A DNA stretch of 47,222 nt, taken from assembly GCA_017404025.1 (NCBI GenBank), contig JAFRDD010000067.1, forward strand, positions 1-47,222. Direction: 5' to 3'. Every line of letters starts with the position of its first letter. Within the stretch, counting starts at the first letter, position 1. This DNA is from Clostridia bacterium (GTDB lineage: Bacteria; Bacillota; Clostridia; TANB77; CAG-508). Shown in pieces: positions 12,924 through 20,606 of this stretch. The notes beneath the pieces are model-generated. The model was not told the DNA's origin. It searched no databases and saw only the letters and a list, made by a program, of their open reading frames with translations. The position numbers were made by a program, and so were the translations under genes.

Positions 12924-13337
12924 ATGAAGAAGAATTGGATTTATTACGGAGTCTTTTTCTCAGATAATACAAAAAGAGCAATTCTTGATTATGTTAAGAA
13001 TTGGTTTGCAGATAACAATAAGGAATTTCCCAAAGATTGGCTTACTTATTGTGATCATATGACTCTTGTTTTTAATAATGGAACTGAAGCTGACCAGAAG
13101 TTTGCTGATGGAATTGAACTGTTCCTTGGAAATAATGTAAGCCTTAGAACTATTTCTATTGGTATTTCTGATAGAGCCATTGCTCTTGGTATTGATTTCA
13201 TTACTAATAATGAACATTCTCATATCACTGTTGCCATTGCACCTGGAGCAAAGCCTGTTGAAAGTAATGACATTACTAATTGGATTCCTACTAATGGAGA
13301 TTTCTATGTAACTGGAACGTATAAGAAAATTATTTGA
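12924..13337 (+). CDS. 2H-family RNA 2',3'-cyclic phosphodiesterase (tRNA-ligase CPD-like)
   Basis: 138 residues with the two H-x-T motifs that define the 2H phosphoesterase superfamily: DHMTLVF (His45, Thr47) and HSHITVAI (His100, Thr102), 55 residues apart. The second is followed by APGAKPVESNDITNW, as in the cyclic-phosphodiesterase module of eukaryotic-type tRNA ligases. Known chemistry: such enzymes open a 2',3'-cyclic phosphate, in the tRNA-ligase group to 3'-OH and 2'-phosphate. The start at 12924 is chosen because it is preceded by AAGGTGAG and lies a normal distance from the promoter box. With PNK (27702), the ligases (15864, 18811) and KptA (20966) it would complete a 2'-phosphate RNA repair route. 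Confidence 0.7.
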   Translation: MKKNWIYYGVFFSDNTKRAILDYVKNWFADNNKEFPKDWLTYCDHMTLVFNNGTEADQKFADGIELFLGNNVSLRTISIGISDRAIALGIDFITNNEHSHITVAIAPGAKPVESNDITNWIPTNGDFYVTGTYKKII

Positions 13338-13344
13338 TATTTAT

Positions 13345-13653
13345 ATGAAAGATTGTTGGTTATCTCCATACGGTAAAGTTATTTATTGTGATGGTAAATG
13401 GAATCATGGTAAAGATGCTTGGAGAATCATGGAAGAAAATTTAGGTCTTGATATTGATAAAATTGATAGATGAGATAGAGAATATGGTTCTTTAACAGCA
13501 GCTCTTGAATCTCTTGGGTGGCTAAGATATACTACATTACCTAATTATGCAGCTGGTGGATATGATGATATTGGTTGGATAATTAAAGAAGGATATATTC
13601 CAACAAAAGAACAACAAGATAAGATGTTTGATTTGACAGGTTATATATATTGA
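13345..13653 (+). pseudogene. DCWLSPYG-family gene interrupted by an in-frame TGA
   Basis: A paralogue of the gene at 12581. It reads MKDCWLSPYGKVIYCDGKW for 42 codons, meets TGA at 13471-13473, then continues in the same frame through GWLRYTT and KMFDLTGYIY to TGA at 13651. The reading frame on both sides is conserved with its paralogue, so the stop is the only lesion. Options are a recent nonsense mutation, a sequencing or assembly error, or programmed readthrough. No other gene in the window shows an in-frame TGA, so wholesale TGA recoding is unlikely. Confidence 0.7.
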
Positions 13654-13670
13654 ATTTTTACATATTTATA

Positions 13671-13678
13671 CTATATTA
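13671..13678 (+). promoter_or_regulatory. Promoter box CTATATTA
   Basis: Exact octamer following the broken gene, 50 bases before the ATG at 13729. Confidence 0.55.
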
Positions 13679-13728
13679 ATTTGAAAAGCAAACATTATGG
13701 TCAGCAGCTGTTTAAAAGATTAATTAAT

Positions 13729-13953
13729 ATGAAGACAGAACTTGAAAATAAGGAACTTCGAAAGATAATTGATATATCTTATCAGTCAGGTATTGATATT
13801 TGTCTTGAGGAAGTAATTAAGTGGGTTAAGAAAAATATTGAAAATTATATTTGGTTTGATGAGAGCGAAATATCTTCAGGAAACTGTTGTGGAGTTGAAG
13901 ATGAATTTGAAACAGATTTAAGAAATAGCATTAAACAAACATTAAAGAAATAA
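13729..13953 (+). CDS. Small helical protein, unknown function
   Basis: 74 residues from the ATG at 13729. A TTG 48 bases earlier is in frame but lies too close to the promoter box. MKTELENKELRKIID and the CLEEVIKWVKKNIENYIWF segment look helical, with an acidic CCGVEDEFE stretch near the end. No family is recognised. It is 5 bases upstream of the radical SAM gene. Confidence 0.5.
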   Translation: MKTELENKELRKIIDISYQSGIDICLEEVIKWVKKNIENYIWFDESEISSGNCCGVEDEFETDLRNSIKQTLKK

Positions 13954-13958
13954 ATATT

Positions 13959-14894
13959 ATGAAAATTCTTGGAACTTACAAAAACGGTAATTATCAGGTG
14001 ACTATTCTTAGTGATGGTACTAAGATTCGTAGGACCGATGATGACGAATTCATTCCTGAGTTTCCCGAAAATGCCGATGTGAAGATTACTGATAAGTGTA
14101 GTCAAGGATGCCCTTTCTGTTATGAGGGTTGCACCAAGCAGGGTGAGCATTCTTATTTGATGTGTGAAGATGGTACTTTTGGACAGTATTGGATGTATAC
14201 TCTTCACCCTTATACAGAACTTGCTATTAATGGTAATGACCTTGATCATCCTGACCTTGACAAGTTCCTTCTTAAGATGCAAGAAATGAAGATTGTTGTC
14301 AATGTCACTGTCAATCAGAATCAGTTTATGAAGCATCTTGATTATCTTAAGTATCTTACTAAGTACAAGATGATTTATGGTCTTGGTGTAAGTCTTACTA
14401 ATTCTAATGATGAGAAATTCTTTGAAGCTCTTAAGGATTTTCCTAATGCTGTCATTCATACTATTGCTGGTATTCTTACCAGTGAAGATATCATTAAGCT
14501 TATGAGCCATCATGTCAAGGTTCTTATCCTTGGTTATAAGACTCTTGGACGTGGTATTACTTACAAGGAGAATGTATTCAATCATGTTAAGGATTATATC
14601 CAGCAGCTTCAGTTTTGGCTTCCTAAGATGGTTGATAACTGCAAGGTTGTTTCTTTTGACAATCTTGCAATTGAACAGTTGAATGTAAAGGAGCTTCTTT
14701 TCAAGGACAAACAGGATGAATGGGATGAGTTCTATATGGGAGATGATGGTAACTTCACTCTTTATATTGATGCTGTCAACCAGACCTTTGCAAAGAATTC
14801 ATGTATGCCTAAAGAGGAAAGATTCCCTATTACTGGTAGAAGTATGACTGAAATGTTTAACTTCATCAGAGATAAATACAATATCAAGCATTAA
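13959..14894 (+). CDS. Radical SAM family protein
   Basis: 311 residues. DKCSQGCPFCYEGC provides the C-x3-C-x2-C cluster motif (Cys47, Cys51, Cys54) of radical SAM enzymes, preceded by a short strand (ADVKIT). The rest fits a half-barrel: ELAINGND, IVVNVTVNQNQ, YGLGVSLT, VIHTIAG, VKVLILGYKT and a C-terminal extension with FTLYIDAV. The substrate is unknown, and it lacks the features of QueE or class III ribonucleotide reductase activases. Its codon choice (many C- and G-ending codons) differs clearly from the flanking AT-rich genes, as if selected for high expression or acquired. The GNDxDHPD segment is also found in other phage radical SAM proteins as I recall them. Confidence 0.75.
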   Translation: MKILGTYKNGNYQVTILSDGTKIRRTDDDEFIPEFPENADVKITDKCSQGCPFCYEGCTKQGEHSYLMCEDGTFGQYWMYTLHPYTELAINGNDLDHPDLDKFLLKMQEMKIVVNVTVNQNQFMKHLDYLKYLTKYKMIYGLGVSLTNSNDEKFFEALKDFPNAVIHTIAGILTSEDIIKLMSHHVKVLILGYKTLGRGITYKENVFNHVKDYIQQLQFWLPKMVDNCKVVSFDNLAIEQLNVKELLFKDKQDEWDEFYMGDDGNFTLYIDAVNQTFAKNSCMPKEERFPITGRSMTEMFNFIRDKYNIKH

Positions 14895-14898
14895 TATT

Positions 14899-15441
14899 AT
14901 GAGGCATAGATATATATTTTGTGGACTTGTCTATGGTACTGATAAAGTATCAGATTTCAGATTGATTTCAGATATTACAAAATATAATCTTGGGGATTGT
15001 GTAAGAGTCAATATTCCAGATGATATGGAACTGAATCATTATCCAGGTGATGGATATAGTACTGTTTATTATGATGACAGAACTCTTGATGAAGTAGGTT
15101 GGGATTGTTATATTCTTTATAAGGGAAGATGGAGAAAATTCAATTATCTTAAACAGTTTAAACCATGTGATTGGTGGAGAGTACTTGAATATATGTTCAG
15201 TCTTAATCGGTGTGGAGATAAAGTTGGGTGGACTGACAATGAAGAGGAATATAGACAATATCTTAAAGATGGATATTCTGGTAAAGTTCCGTTTAAAGAA
15301 GAAAATCAAATGAAATTTCCAAGGTTTAAAGAGGATAAGAAAGGATTGAACTTAGAACTTAAATTAAAAGAGTTTCCATTTACAGCAGTTGATGAAGATT
15401 GGTTTAAAATTTATAAAGAACTTGTAGAAAAATATAAGTAA
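14899..15441 (+). CDS. Protein of unknown function
   Basis: 180 residues, basic and Trp/Tyr-rich (WDCYILYKGRWRKFNYLKQ, CDWWRVLEYMF). It has no recognised catalytic motif. It begins 4 bases after the radical SAM gene. The frame stays open after its TAA for a further 27 codons (see 15442-15525). Confidence 0.45.
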   Translation: MRHRYIFCGLVYGTDKVSDFRLISDITKYNLGDCVRVNIPDDMELNHYPGDGYSTVYYDDRTLDEVGWDCYILYKGRWRKFNYLKQFKPCDWWRVLEYMFSLNRCGDKVGWTDNEEEYRQYLKDGYSGKVPFKEENQMKFPRFKEDKKGLNLELKLKEFPFTAVDEDWFKIYKELVEKYK

Positions 15442-15525
15442 AATATTTATCCAATTAGATTTAATGTACAAGTTCAAACTTATGAAGCAGGTGAATTTAA
15501 AACATACAAGTTAGGAGCTGAATAA
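15442..15525 (+). other. In-frame coding-like extension after the stop at 15439
   Basis: Directly after the TAA of the previous gene the same frame reads 27 codons (including VQVQTYEAGEF and YKLGAE) to a second TAA. It has no start codon. It looks like real protein sequence rather than intergenic DNA, so the upstream gene may have been shortened by a nonsense mutation, or this is a gene remnant. Confidence 0.3.
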
Positions 15526-15547
15526 TTTAAATATTTAATACAAATAA

Positions 15548-15576
15548 AGATGGATTCTTTTGAATCCATCTTTTTT
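15548..15576 (+). terminator. Rho-independent terminator
   Basis: AGATGGATTC (15548-15557), loop TTTT, GAATCCATCT (15562-15571), then a T-run. A promoter box follows at once. Confidence 0.92.
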
Positions 15577-15580
15577 GTTT

Positions 15581-15588
15581 CTATATTA
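15581..15588 (+). promoter_or_regulatory. Promoter box CTATATTA
   Basis: Exact octamer 4 bases after the terminator T-run and 19 bases before the ATG at 15608. Its position fixes that ATG as the start of the next gene. Confidence 0.65.
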
Positions 15589-15607
15589 TAATAGACATAG
15601 ATTTAGT

Positions 15608-15862
15608 ATGAAAAGATATATTATACATAGACCTTGTAATTGGAAATACTTAGATGATAAATCTTGGTATAATAACAATTTTTATCAGAACCCAAACACA
15701 GGAGAGATAGTTTATGAATATTGTGATGAGTTTGCAAACACTTTAGATTTTTATTTAGTTAATGATAATTTAGAAAAGATTGCAACTCTTGGTTCACTTT
15801 GGTATTCAGATATGGACTGGAATTCAGAAAATGATATTGAATTAGAAGAATTTTTTACATAG
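15608..15862 (+). CDS. Small protein of unknown function
   Basis: 84 residues from the first ATG after the promoter box. Trp, Tyr and acidic residues are frequent (WKYLDDKSWYNNNFYQ, WYSDMDWNSEND). No family is recognised. It is the first gene of the transcript leading into the RNA ligase, with only one base between them. Confidence 0.5.
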   Translation: MKRYIIHRPCNWKYLDDKSWYNNNFYQNPNTGEIVYEYCDEFANTLDFYLVNDNLEKIATLGSLWYSDMDWNSENDIELEEFFT

Positions 15863-15863
15863 T

Positions 15864-16544
15864 ATGGAAAATATTAATCCTAAATATCCTAGAACATATC
15901 ATGTTCCTTGGTCACCCGGGACAACTTCTGATGATAAGAAGCTGTCTGGTAATTGGTTTGATAATTATAGAGGTAAGGAAATTGTCATAACTGAAAAACT
16001 AGATGGTGAAAATCAAGCAGTAAATCATTATGATGTGTTTGCTCGTTCACATGGTGCACCTACACGTTCTCCGTGGTCAAGAAATATGTGGGATAAAGAC
16101 GGAATTCTTTGGCAAATTAAAGATAAGATTGCTGATAATGAAACAGTATATGGAGAGAATCTATTTGGAGAACATTCAATTATATATACTAAGTTAACAA
16201 ATTATTGGCATATATTTGCTGTGACAAATGGTGATGTTTGGTATAGTTGGGATGATGTCTGTATTGTTGCTGATGTTCTTAAACAACCGCATGTTCCAGA
16301 ACTTTGGAGAGGAATAATCAATTCAGAAGAACAGCTTAAAGAACTTATTGATACATTTGTACATGATCCTTCAACTTATGGGGCAACTAAAGAAGGATGT
16401 GTTATTCGTATTGCTGATGAATTTCCATTTGAGGATTTCAGTAAATGTGTATGCAAATGGGTAAGGCCAAACCATGTACAGACTGGAGAACATTGGACAA
16501 AGAATTGGAAAAGAGCAAAATTAATGTGGGAGTATAATAAATAA
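15864..16544 (+). CDS. RNA ligase 1 of this phage (nucleotidyltransferase superfamily)
   Basis: 226 residues. Motif I is EKLDGEN with the adenylated Lys45; ARSHG (Ia-like), VYGENLFGEHSI (III), EGCVIRI (IV) and CKWVRPN (V) follow in order. The N-terminus NPKYPRTYHVPWSPG is typical of a phage/bacterial RNA ligase branch related to Deinococcus Rnl. Known role: sealing 3'-OH and 5'-phosphate RNA ends with ATP through ligase-AMP and RNA-adenylate intermediates, in the cytosol. There is no C-terminal specificity domain of note, so it is near the minimal ligase size. It is probably part of tRNA repair together with the phosphodiesterase, kinase, second ligase and KptA. Confidence 0.85.
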   Translation: MENINPKYPRTYHVPWSPGTTSDDKKLSGNWFDNYRGKEIVITEKLDGENQAVNHYDVFARSHGAPTRSPWSRNMWDKDGILWQIKDKIADNETVYGENLFGEHSIIYTKLTNYWHIFAVTNGDVWYSWDDVCIVADVLKQPHVPELWRGIINSEEQLKELIDTFVHDPSTYGATKEGCVIRIADEFPFEDFSKCVCKWVRPNHVQTGEHWTKNWKRAKLMWEYNK

Positions 16545-16550
16545 AATATT

Positions 16551-17162
16551 ATGTATAAATTTGTAAAAATACGTCCGAAGAATAAGCAAAATGCAAATGG
16601 CTTTTGGTATTTTGTTCCTAATTCTATTGAACAAGTTCAAGAGCATTTTAATAAAATTTTTGGACAAGAAATTAGTGCAGGTGTAAAGGATAAAATTGGT
16701 TCAATTGAAAAGAATAAACATCCCGAAACAGCCTGGAGATATGCTGTTGATATTACTAATAGGTTCAGCGGAAATCCTTGGGTAGTAGATGCAGTAAATC
16801 TTGAAAATGCTGTTCTTCACAATCGTATTAATGATTTTCTTAAATACGGTGAAATTTATCTTGCTGATGGCGTACAACAGTTTATGTATCGAGAAGATAT
16901 GTTTGAAATTATTGAAACAGTTGAATCTAAAATGCTTAGCTATCCAAGAGAAGCTCAATTTCATTTAGAAGAAGTCCGATATATGCAATGGGATGTTCCT
17001 GGTTTTCCAAAAGGAGAACATTGGTATGCAAAAATTGGAAATCTTGATGTTAGAGATAAAGAAGGAAATATGAAATGGAATACTAAAGCAGAAGCAGAAA
17101 ATGCTGCAGCTTGGTTTTGTCAAGAGTTAAATTATAAAACATATTTTGTGAGTAAAGATTAA
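16551..17162 (+). CDS. Protein of unknown function
   Basis: 203 residues, soluble, with mixed charged and aromatic content. WDVPGFPKGEHWYAKIGNLDVRD near residues 140-165 is the most distinctive stretch, and the C-terminal part (KAEAENAAAWFCQELN) is helical. No family is recognised. It lies 6 bases downstream of the RNA ligase gene and probably in its operon. Confidence 0.45.
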   Translation: MYKFVKIRPKNKQNANGFWYFVPNSIEQVQEHFNKIFGQEISAGVKDKIGSIEKNKHPETAWRYAVDITNRFSGNPWVVDAVNLENAVLHNRINDFLKYGEIYLADGVQQFMYREDMFEIIETVESKMLSYPREAQFHLEEVRYMQWDVPGFPKGEHWYAKIGNLDVRDKEGNMKWNTKAEAENAAAWFCQELNYKTYFVSKD

Positions 17163-17175
17163 AATTATATAAGTT

Positions 17176-17751
17176 ATGCTATCATTTCCACCCAAAGAAG
17201 ATATAGAAAAAATTAAAGCAATTCATGACAGAATTAAGAATCATGAATTTAGACATAATCCTCAACGATATCTTGTAAAAGAGTATGCACAACTTTTTGA
17301 AGATGCTGTAGATATTATTAGTAGATATACTAAAGATGGTGAGAAATATGATTGGGATAAGAAATGCATGGTATATTTTTGGAGATACAATTATTCAGTA
17401 CAAGAAAAAGAAGAAAGAGAAGATAAATATGGTAAATATCATGCTACTGTAGATGTATGGAGTAATCCAACTATCGCAATTATTAATGAAGCGATGCATG
17501 ATTTTAGAGGTATTGAAATGAGTCTTACTTCTAATTGGAATGGTTCATATTCAGAAAAACATTCTTTACCTGATTTTATTGAATATTCTGAAACATTACT
17601 TCAGCTTATTCATAAATTAATTGATGGGCAAATCATTACAAAAATAAGTTTTCCGAATGAATGCTGGTGGAAACCAAGACAAGAATTTGAATATGTTCAA
17701 AATAATAGATATGATAATAATTGGACATTAAGCTGGGCTTATCAAAATTAA
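17176..17751 (+). CDS. Protein of unknown function
   Basis: 191 residues, predicted largely helical, with clusters of charged residues (VQEKEEREDKYGKYHA) and a region RGIEMSLTSNWNGSYSEKHSL. No motif is recognised. It follows the previous gene after 13 bases. Confidence 0.45.
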   Translation: MLSFPPKEDIEKIKAIHDRIKNHEFRHNPQRYLVKEYAQLFEDAVDIISRYTKDGEKYDWDKKCMVYFWRYNYSVQEKEEREDKYGKYHATVDVWSNPTIAIINEAMHDFRGIEMSLTSNWNGSYSEKHSLPDFIEYSETLLQLIHKLIDGQIITKISFPNECWWKPRQEFEYVQNNRYDNNWTLSWAYQN

Positions 17752-17763
17752 AGTAATTATAAA

Positions 17764-17940
17764 ATGGGTTTTGAAAAGGCAATAGAACATAATAAAACTA
17801 AAAGAAAGCCATATAGAGGTAGTAAATCTTTTGATTATTCATGCCGTAATCATGGTACTTGTGAATGGTGTAAGGGTAATAGAACATATAAAAATGTAAA
17901 AAGAGAATTGCAAAGTAAAGAATATGAAAAAGAGGATTAA
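17764..17940 (+). CDS. Small zinc-binding-like protein (CRNHGTCEWCKGNR)
   Basis: 58 residues. It begins MGFEKAIEHNKTKRKPYRG and contains a C-x5-C-x2-C arrangement, CRNHGTCEWC, next to a His, compatible with one zinc site. Very similar small proteins occur widely in phages and their hosts as uncharacterised genes. It is basic and may bind nucleic acid. It overlaps the start of the next gene by 17 bases. Confidence 0.65.
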   Translation: MGFEKAIEHNKTKRKPYRGSKSFDYSCRNHGTCEWCKGNRTYKNVKRELQSKEYEKED

Positions 17941-18208
17941 TCAAATATCATCAAATATTACAGAAACACCATCTTTAGAAAATGAAAAGCAAATTGTTTA
18001 TGGTTGGTGTGTAATGGCTTCAGAGCAAAATGCAGATAAAAATAGAATCATCATTTATACTGATAGACAAAAACCACGAAGAGGAAACAATGGATGGGAA
18101 GGTGATGGAAATATGTTCTTTGGGCCAACTAAAGATAAGAGATTAACTGAAGGCAGAACATGTCATTCAGAACCAATATTAGTTAAAATGACAGTTGAAA
18201 TTGTTTAA
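17924..18208 (+). CDS. Small protein of unknown function
   Basis: 94 residues. The core RIIIYTDRQKPRRGNNGWEGDGNMF and a C-terminal beta strand (LVKMTVEIV) suggest a small beta domain; WCVMASEQNADKNR precedes it. Its start overlaps the previous gene, which suggests coupled translation. It shows a faint resemblance in layout to the gene at 18576 (a GW-V-A motif then strands). No function is recognised. Confidence 0.5.
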   Translation: MKKRINQISSNITETPSLENEKQIVYGWCVMASEQNADKNRIIIYTDRQKPRRGNNGWEGDGNMFFGPTKDKRLTEGRTCHSEPILVKMTVEIV

Positions 18209-18210
18209 TT

Positions 18211-18570
18211 ATGGGATTAGTAATTGTAAACGGAAAAAGATACACTACACCTGAAGGAAGTAGTGTTAGTATTATTGATAATAATGTTTATTGTAATGGT
18301 CAACTTATTATAGATACTGAGAAGATAGTTGAAAAGAATATAAAGATTGAAGTACAAGGCAATGTTAATGAACTAAAAACTAGTTCAGGAAATGTTAATA
18401 TAATTGGCAATTGCGGTAATGTTAAGTCAACTAGCGGAGATATTACCATAAAAGGTGACATCAATGGAAATGTTGCTACAACAAGTGGTGATATTAGGTG
18501 CAGTAAAATAAGTGGAAATGTTGATACTGTAAGCGGTGATATAATAAAAAGAAATTATGCATTATTTTGA
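18211..18570 (+). CDS. DUF4097/bactofilin-like beta-repeat protein
   Basis: 119 residues. A short N-terminal domain (VIVNGKRYTTPEGSSVSI) is followed by repeated strand units of about 9-10 residues: GNVNELKTSSG, GNVNIIGNCG, GNVKSTSGDI, GDINGNVATTSGDI, GNVDTVSGDI. These form a right-handed beta-solenoid of the kind seen in DUF4097-type and bactofilin-like proteins, often involved in surface or scaffold structures. It has no signal peptide, so it acts in the cytosol or is virion-associated. It is placed in an operon of unknown small genes. Confidence 0.6.
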   Translation: MGLVIVNGKRYTTPEGSSVSIIDNNVYCNGQLIIDTEKIVEKNIKIEVQGNVNELKTSSGNVNIIGNCGNVKSTSGDITIKGDINGNVATTSGDIRCSKISGNVDTVSGDIIKRNYALF

Positions 18571-18575
18571 TTAAT

Positions 18576-18809
18576 ATGTCTAATGAATATAAGTTAAAAG
18601 GTTGGGTAGCTAAGAATGGCGCATCAAATGAAAGAACATATATGTATGTTTATGATAACAATATCATTTTTAGTGAGATAAAACCAACAAGAGACGAATA
18701 TTATAAACACTGGAATTTTGCTAAATTTTATTTAAGTCCTAAAGCATTTCCAAATTTGAAATGGGAAGATGAACCAATTGAAGTAGAATTAAGTATTAAG
18801 ATTATATAG
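18576..18809 (+). CDS. Small protein of unknown function
   Basis: 77 residues from the ATG at 18576, 5 bases after the previous stop. KLKGWVAKNGASNERTYMYVYDNNIIF and the C-terminal strand VELSIKII suggest a beta-rich fold similar in layout to the gene at 17924. It directly precedes the second RNA ligase with one base between. Confidence 0.45.
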   Translation: MSNEYKLKGWVAKNGASNERTYMYVYDNNIIFSEIKPTRDEYYKHWNFAKFYLSPKAFPNLKWEDEPIEVELSIKII

Positions 18810-18810
18810 T

Positions 18811-19488
18811 ATGAAACATTATGATAGCATACCAAGAATTCAAGATGATGGATCACTTAAAGGTGAATTCGTCTGGGGATTCAATAAATTAGATGGACAG
18901 AATTTTGTGGCTACATATAATTGTAGAAAGAAAACTTGGGGTCCATTTGGAAGCAGAACTGTTACTGTTGATGAAAATAGTGAACAGTTTGGTCCTGTTG
19001 TAAAATGGTTTAAGAATTCAAATTATCCAGATATTCTTGCAAAGATTGTAAAAGAACATTCTGGAAAGAAAGATGTGTTTACTGGTATTGAAGAAATAAC
19101 ATTTGTATTTGAATGGTATGGAGAAAATTCATTTGCTGGGAAACATGTTGAAGGTGATGAAATGCATCTTGCGTTGATTGATGTATTTCTTAAGAAAAAA
19201 GGTTATCTTGAACCAGATAAATATTATGATTTATTTAAAATGAGTGGTGTTGAGATTCCTTCACTTATTTATAGAGGAGCACTTGATTCTACAATCATCA
19301 ATTTGATTCAAACAAATGATTGGACAGAACCTGATTGTGCAATGCCATCTGTTAAAGAAGGTGTAGTATTTAAAAGAAGTACTATGCTTAAAGGTCAAAG
19401 AAGACCTTCTGTTAAAGTTAAAACAAAGTGGTGGCTTAATAAGCTACATTCAACTTATCCTGAAGATATGTGGAAAAAACTTGAATAA
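18811..19488 (+). CDS. RNA ligase 2 of this phage (Rnl2-like branch)
   Basis: 225 residues. Motif I is NKLDGQNF (Lys26); FEWYGENSFAG (motif III), EGVVFKRS (motif IV) and VKVKTKWWL (motif V) follow. It is clearly diverged from the ligase at 15864, with different N-termini and inter-motif spacing, so this is not a recent duplication. Known role: ATP-dependent joining of RNA ends. Two distinct ligases in one phage suggest different substrates, for example tRNA halves broken in the anticodon loop versus other nicked RNAs; T4 also has two. The position of the catalytic Lys close to the N-terminus means there is no upstream domain. Confidence 0.82.
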   Translation: MKHYDSIPRIQDDGSLKGEFVWGFNKLDGQNFVATYNCRKKTWGPFGSRTVTVDENSEQFGPVVKWFKNSNYPDILAKIVKEHSGKKDVFTGIEEITFVFEWYGENSFAGKHVEGDEMHLALIDVFLKKKGYLEPDKYYDLFKMSGVEIPSLIYRGALDSTIINLIQTNDWTEPDCAMPSVKEGVVFKRSTMLKGQRRPSVKVKTKWWLNKLHSTYPEDMWKKLE

Positions 19489-19511
19489 GATATTTATTAC
19501 TGTTTATTAAA

Positions 19512-19802
19512 ATGGCAAAATTTATTGAAATAAATACTATTGTAAAATATAATGTATGTCCAAATAAATATCAATATACTGAGATAAATAAAAGATATAG
19601 ATATGTTTTTAATAGTAAAGCAATCATAAACATAGATCTTATAGAATCAATTGATGAACATGAATTTTCTTGTGAAGATGATTATGATGATATTAAAATA
19701 ATAACATATAGAATTCATTATGGAGATGTTTATTATGATGTTTCAGTAGATGAATTTAAAAGAATAAAGGATATTATAACAAATAATTGTATGAGTGTAT
19801 GA
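19512..19802 (+). CDS. Small protein of unknown function
   Basis: 96 residues with an alternating strand pattern, a negatively charged middle (CEDDYDDIKIITYRI) and an aromatic-rich strand HYGDVYYDVSVDEF. It resembles phage proteins that carry a short beta-sheet and a C-terminal helix, such as the gene at 33857, but the similarity is weak. The stop overlaps the next start (ATGA). Confidence 0.4.
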   Translation: MAKFIEINTIVKYNVCPNKYQYTEINKRYRYVFNSKAIINIDLIESIDEHEFSCEDDYDDIKIITYRIHYGDVYYDVSVDEFKRIKDIITNNCMSV

Positions 19803-20218
19803 ATGGATTAATTAATAGATATATGACATTAACTCTTGAAGAGCTTAATGAGAAAATGAAACAGAATGATAAAATTCTTAGTAAGATTTGGGAAGAGGAT
19901 GATGGTTCTTCTTGGGATAATTATTGTAAAAAATGCCAACCTTATTGGGATGACAATAAGTTATTGCATGCAGCTGCATCAATGAATGCTACACCAGATA
20001 AAATTGAAATGCACCCTATGGATGATTTTCATAAAAAATGTCGTGTTCCAATTAAAACATTCATATACTGGTGTAAATATGATGCAGTAACTTCTTATGA
20101 TGGTTTTGGTGAATATGCAAATAAAAATGAAGTTTCAAATCTTCCTGTTTCATGTTGGGGCATCAAGAATGGCTTTGTAAGAAAAGATTTTACTCATGTA
20201 TGTTGGTATAATAAGTAA
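19799..20218 (+). CDS. Protein of unknown function
   Basis: 139 residues from the ATG at 19799 that overlaps the preceding stop codon. It is Trp- and Cys-rich: SSWDNYCKKCQPYW, FIYWCKYDAV and SCWGIKN. The C-x2-C pair plus later Cys could bind a metal. No family is recognised. Confidence 0.45.
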   Translation: MNGLINRYMTLTLEELNEKMKQNDKILSKIWEEDDGSSWDNYCKKCQPYWDDNKLLHAAASMNATPDKIEMHPMDDFHKKCRVPIKTFIYWCKYDAVTSYDGFGEYANKNEVSNLPVSCWGIKNGFVRKDFTHVCWYNK

Positions 20219-20223
20219 AAGTT

Positions 20224-20595
20224 ATGAATAAGAGAGTTAGATTTTTTAAGCAAGAAGATAGGTGGTATGCAGATGTACCAAATCATTCATTAGAAGACAA
20301 TGAAATGGTTATGGGTGCTGACATTGCACTTGATTTGATTTCAGAAGGTCATGATGAAGTATTTTTAATTCTTAGCGACATTGAAGACCCTAAAGCATTA
20401 TTGCATTTTCATATTAAAGAACATGATGATGAAGGTGCATATTATACAGTAAGTGGGTTGCTTTATAATAGGGTAGCTAGTTTACTTGTAGATTTATATC
20501 CACAATATGATCATGAAATTTGGATATGTAATGTAACACATGATGTATTTGGAGAGCATCCTAATGACATTTATTTAATTGATATTGAAAAGTAA
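20224..20595 (+). CDS. DUF6717-like protein
   Basis: 123 residues. VRFFKQEDRWYADVPN followed by NEMVMGADIALDLISEG and VFLILSD matches the layout of a small conserved phage/bacterial family (as I recall, DUF6717). The C-terminal IWICNVTHDVFGEHPNDIYLI is also strand-rich. The function of the family is unknown. It lies in the small-gene operon upstream of KptA. Confidence 0.55.
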   Translation: MNKRVRFFKQEDRWYADVPNHSLEDNEMVMGADIALDLISEGHDEVFLILSDIEDPKALLHFHIKEHDDEGAYYTVSGLLYNRVASLLVDLYPQYDHEIWICNVTHDVFGEHPNDIYLIDIEK

Positions 20596-20606
20596 TTATA
20601 TTAGAC

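Noticed and set aside
13345..13653. Alternative genetic code (stop codon reassignment)
   Set aside because: TAA, TAG (15860, 18807) and TGA (4626, 13335, 23008) all end well-defined genes, and only one gene shows an internal stop.
13845..14585. Long open frame (246 codons) on the minus strand
   Set aside because: It lies fully opposite the radical SAM gene, whose motifs are unambiguous; the antisense product is low-complexity Ile/Leu/Lys/Asn sequence without motifs.
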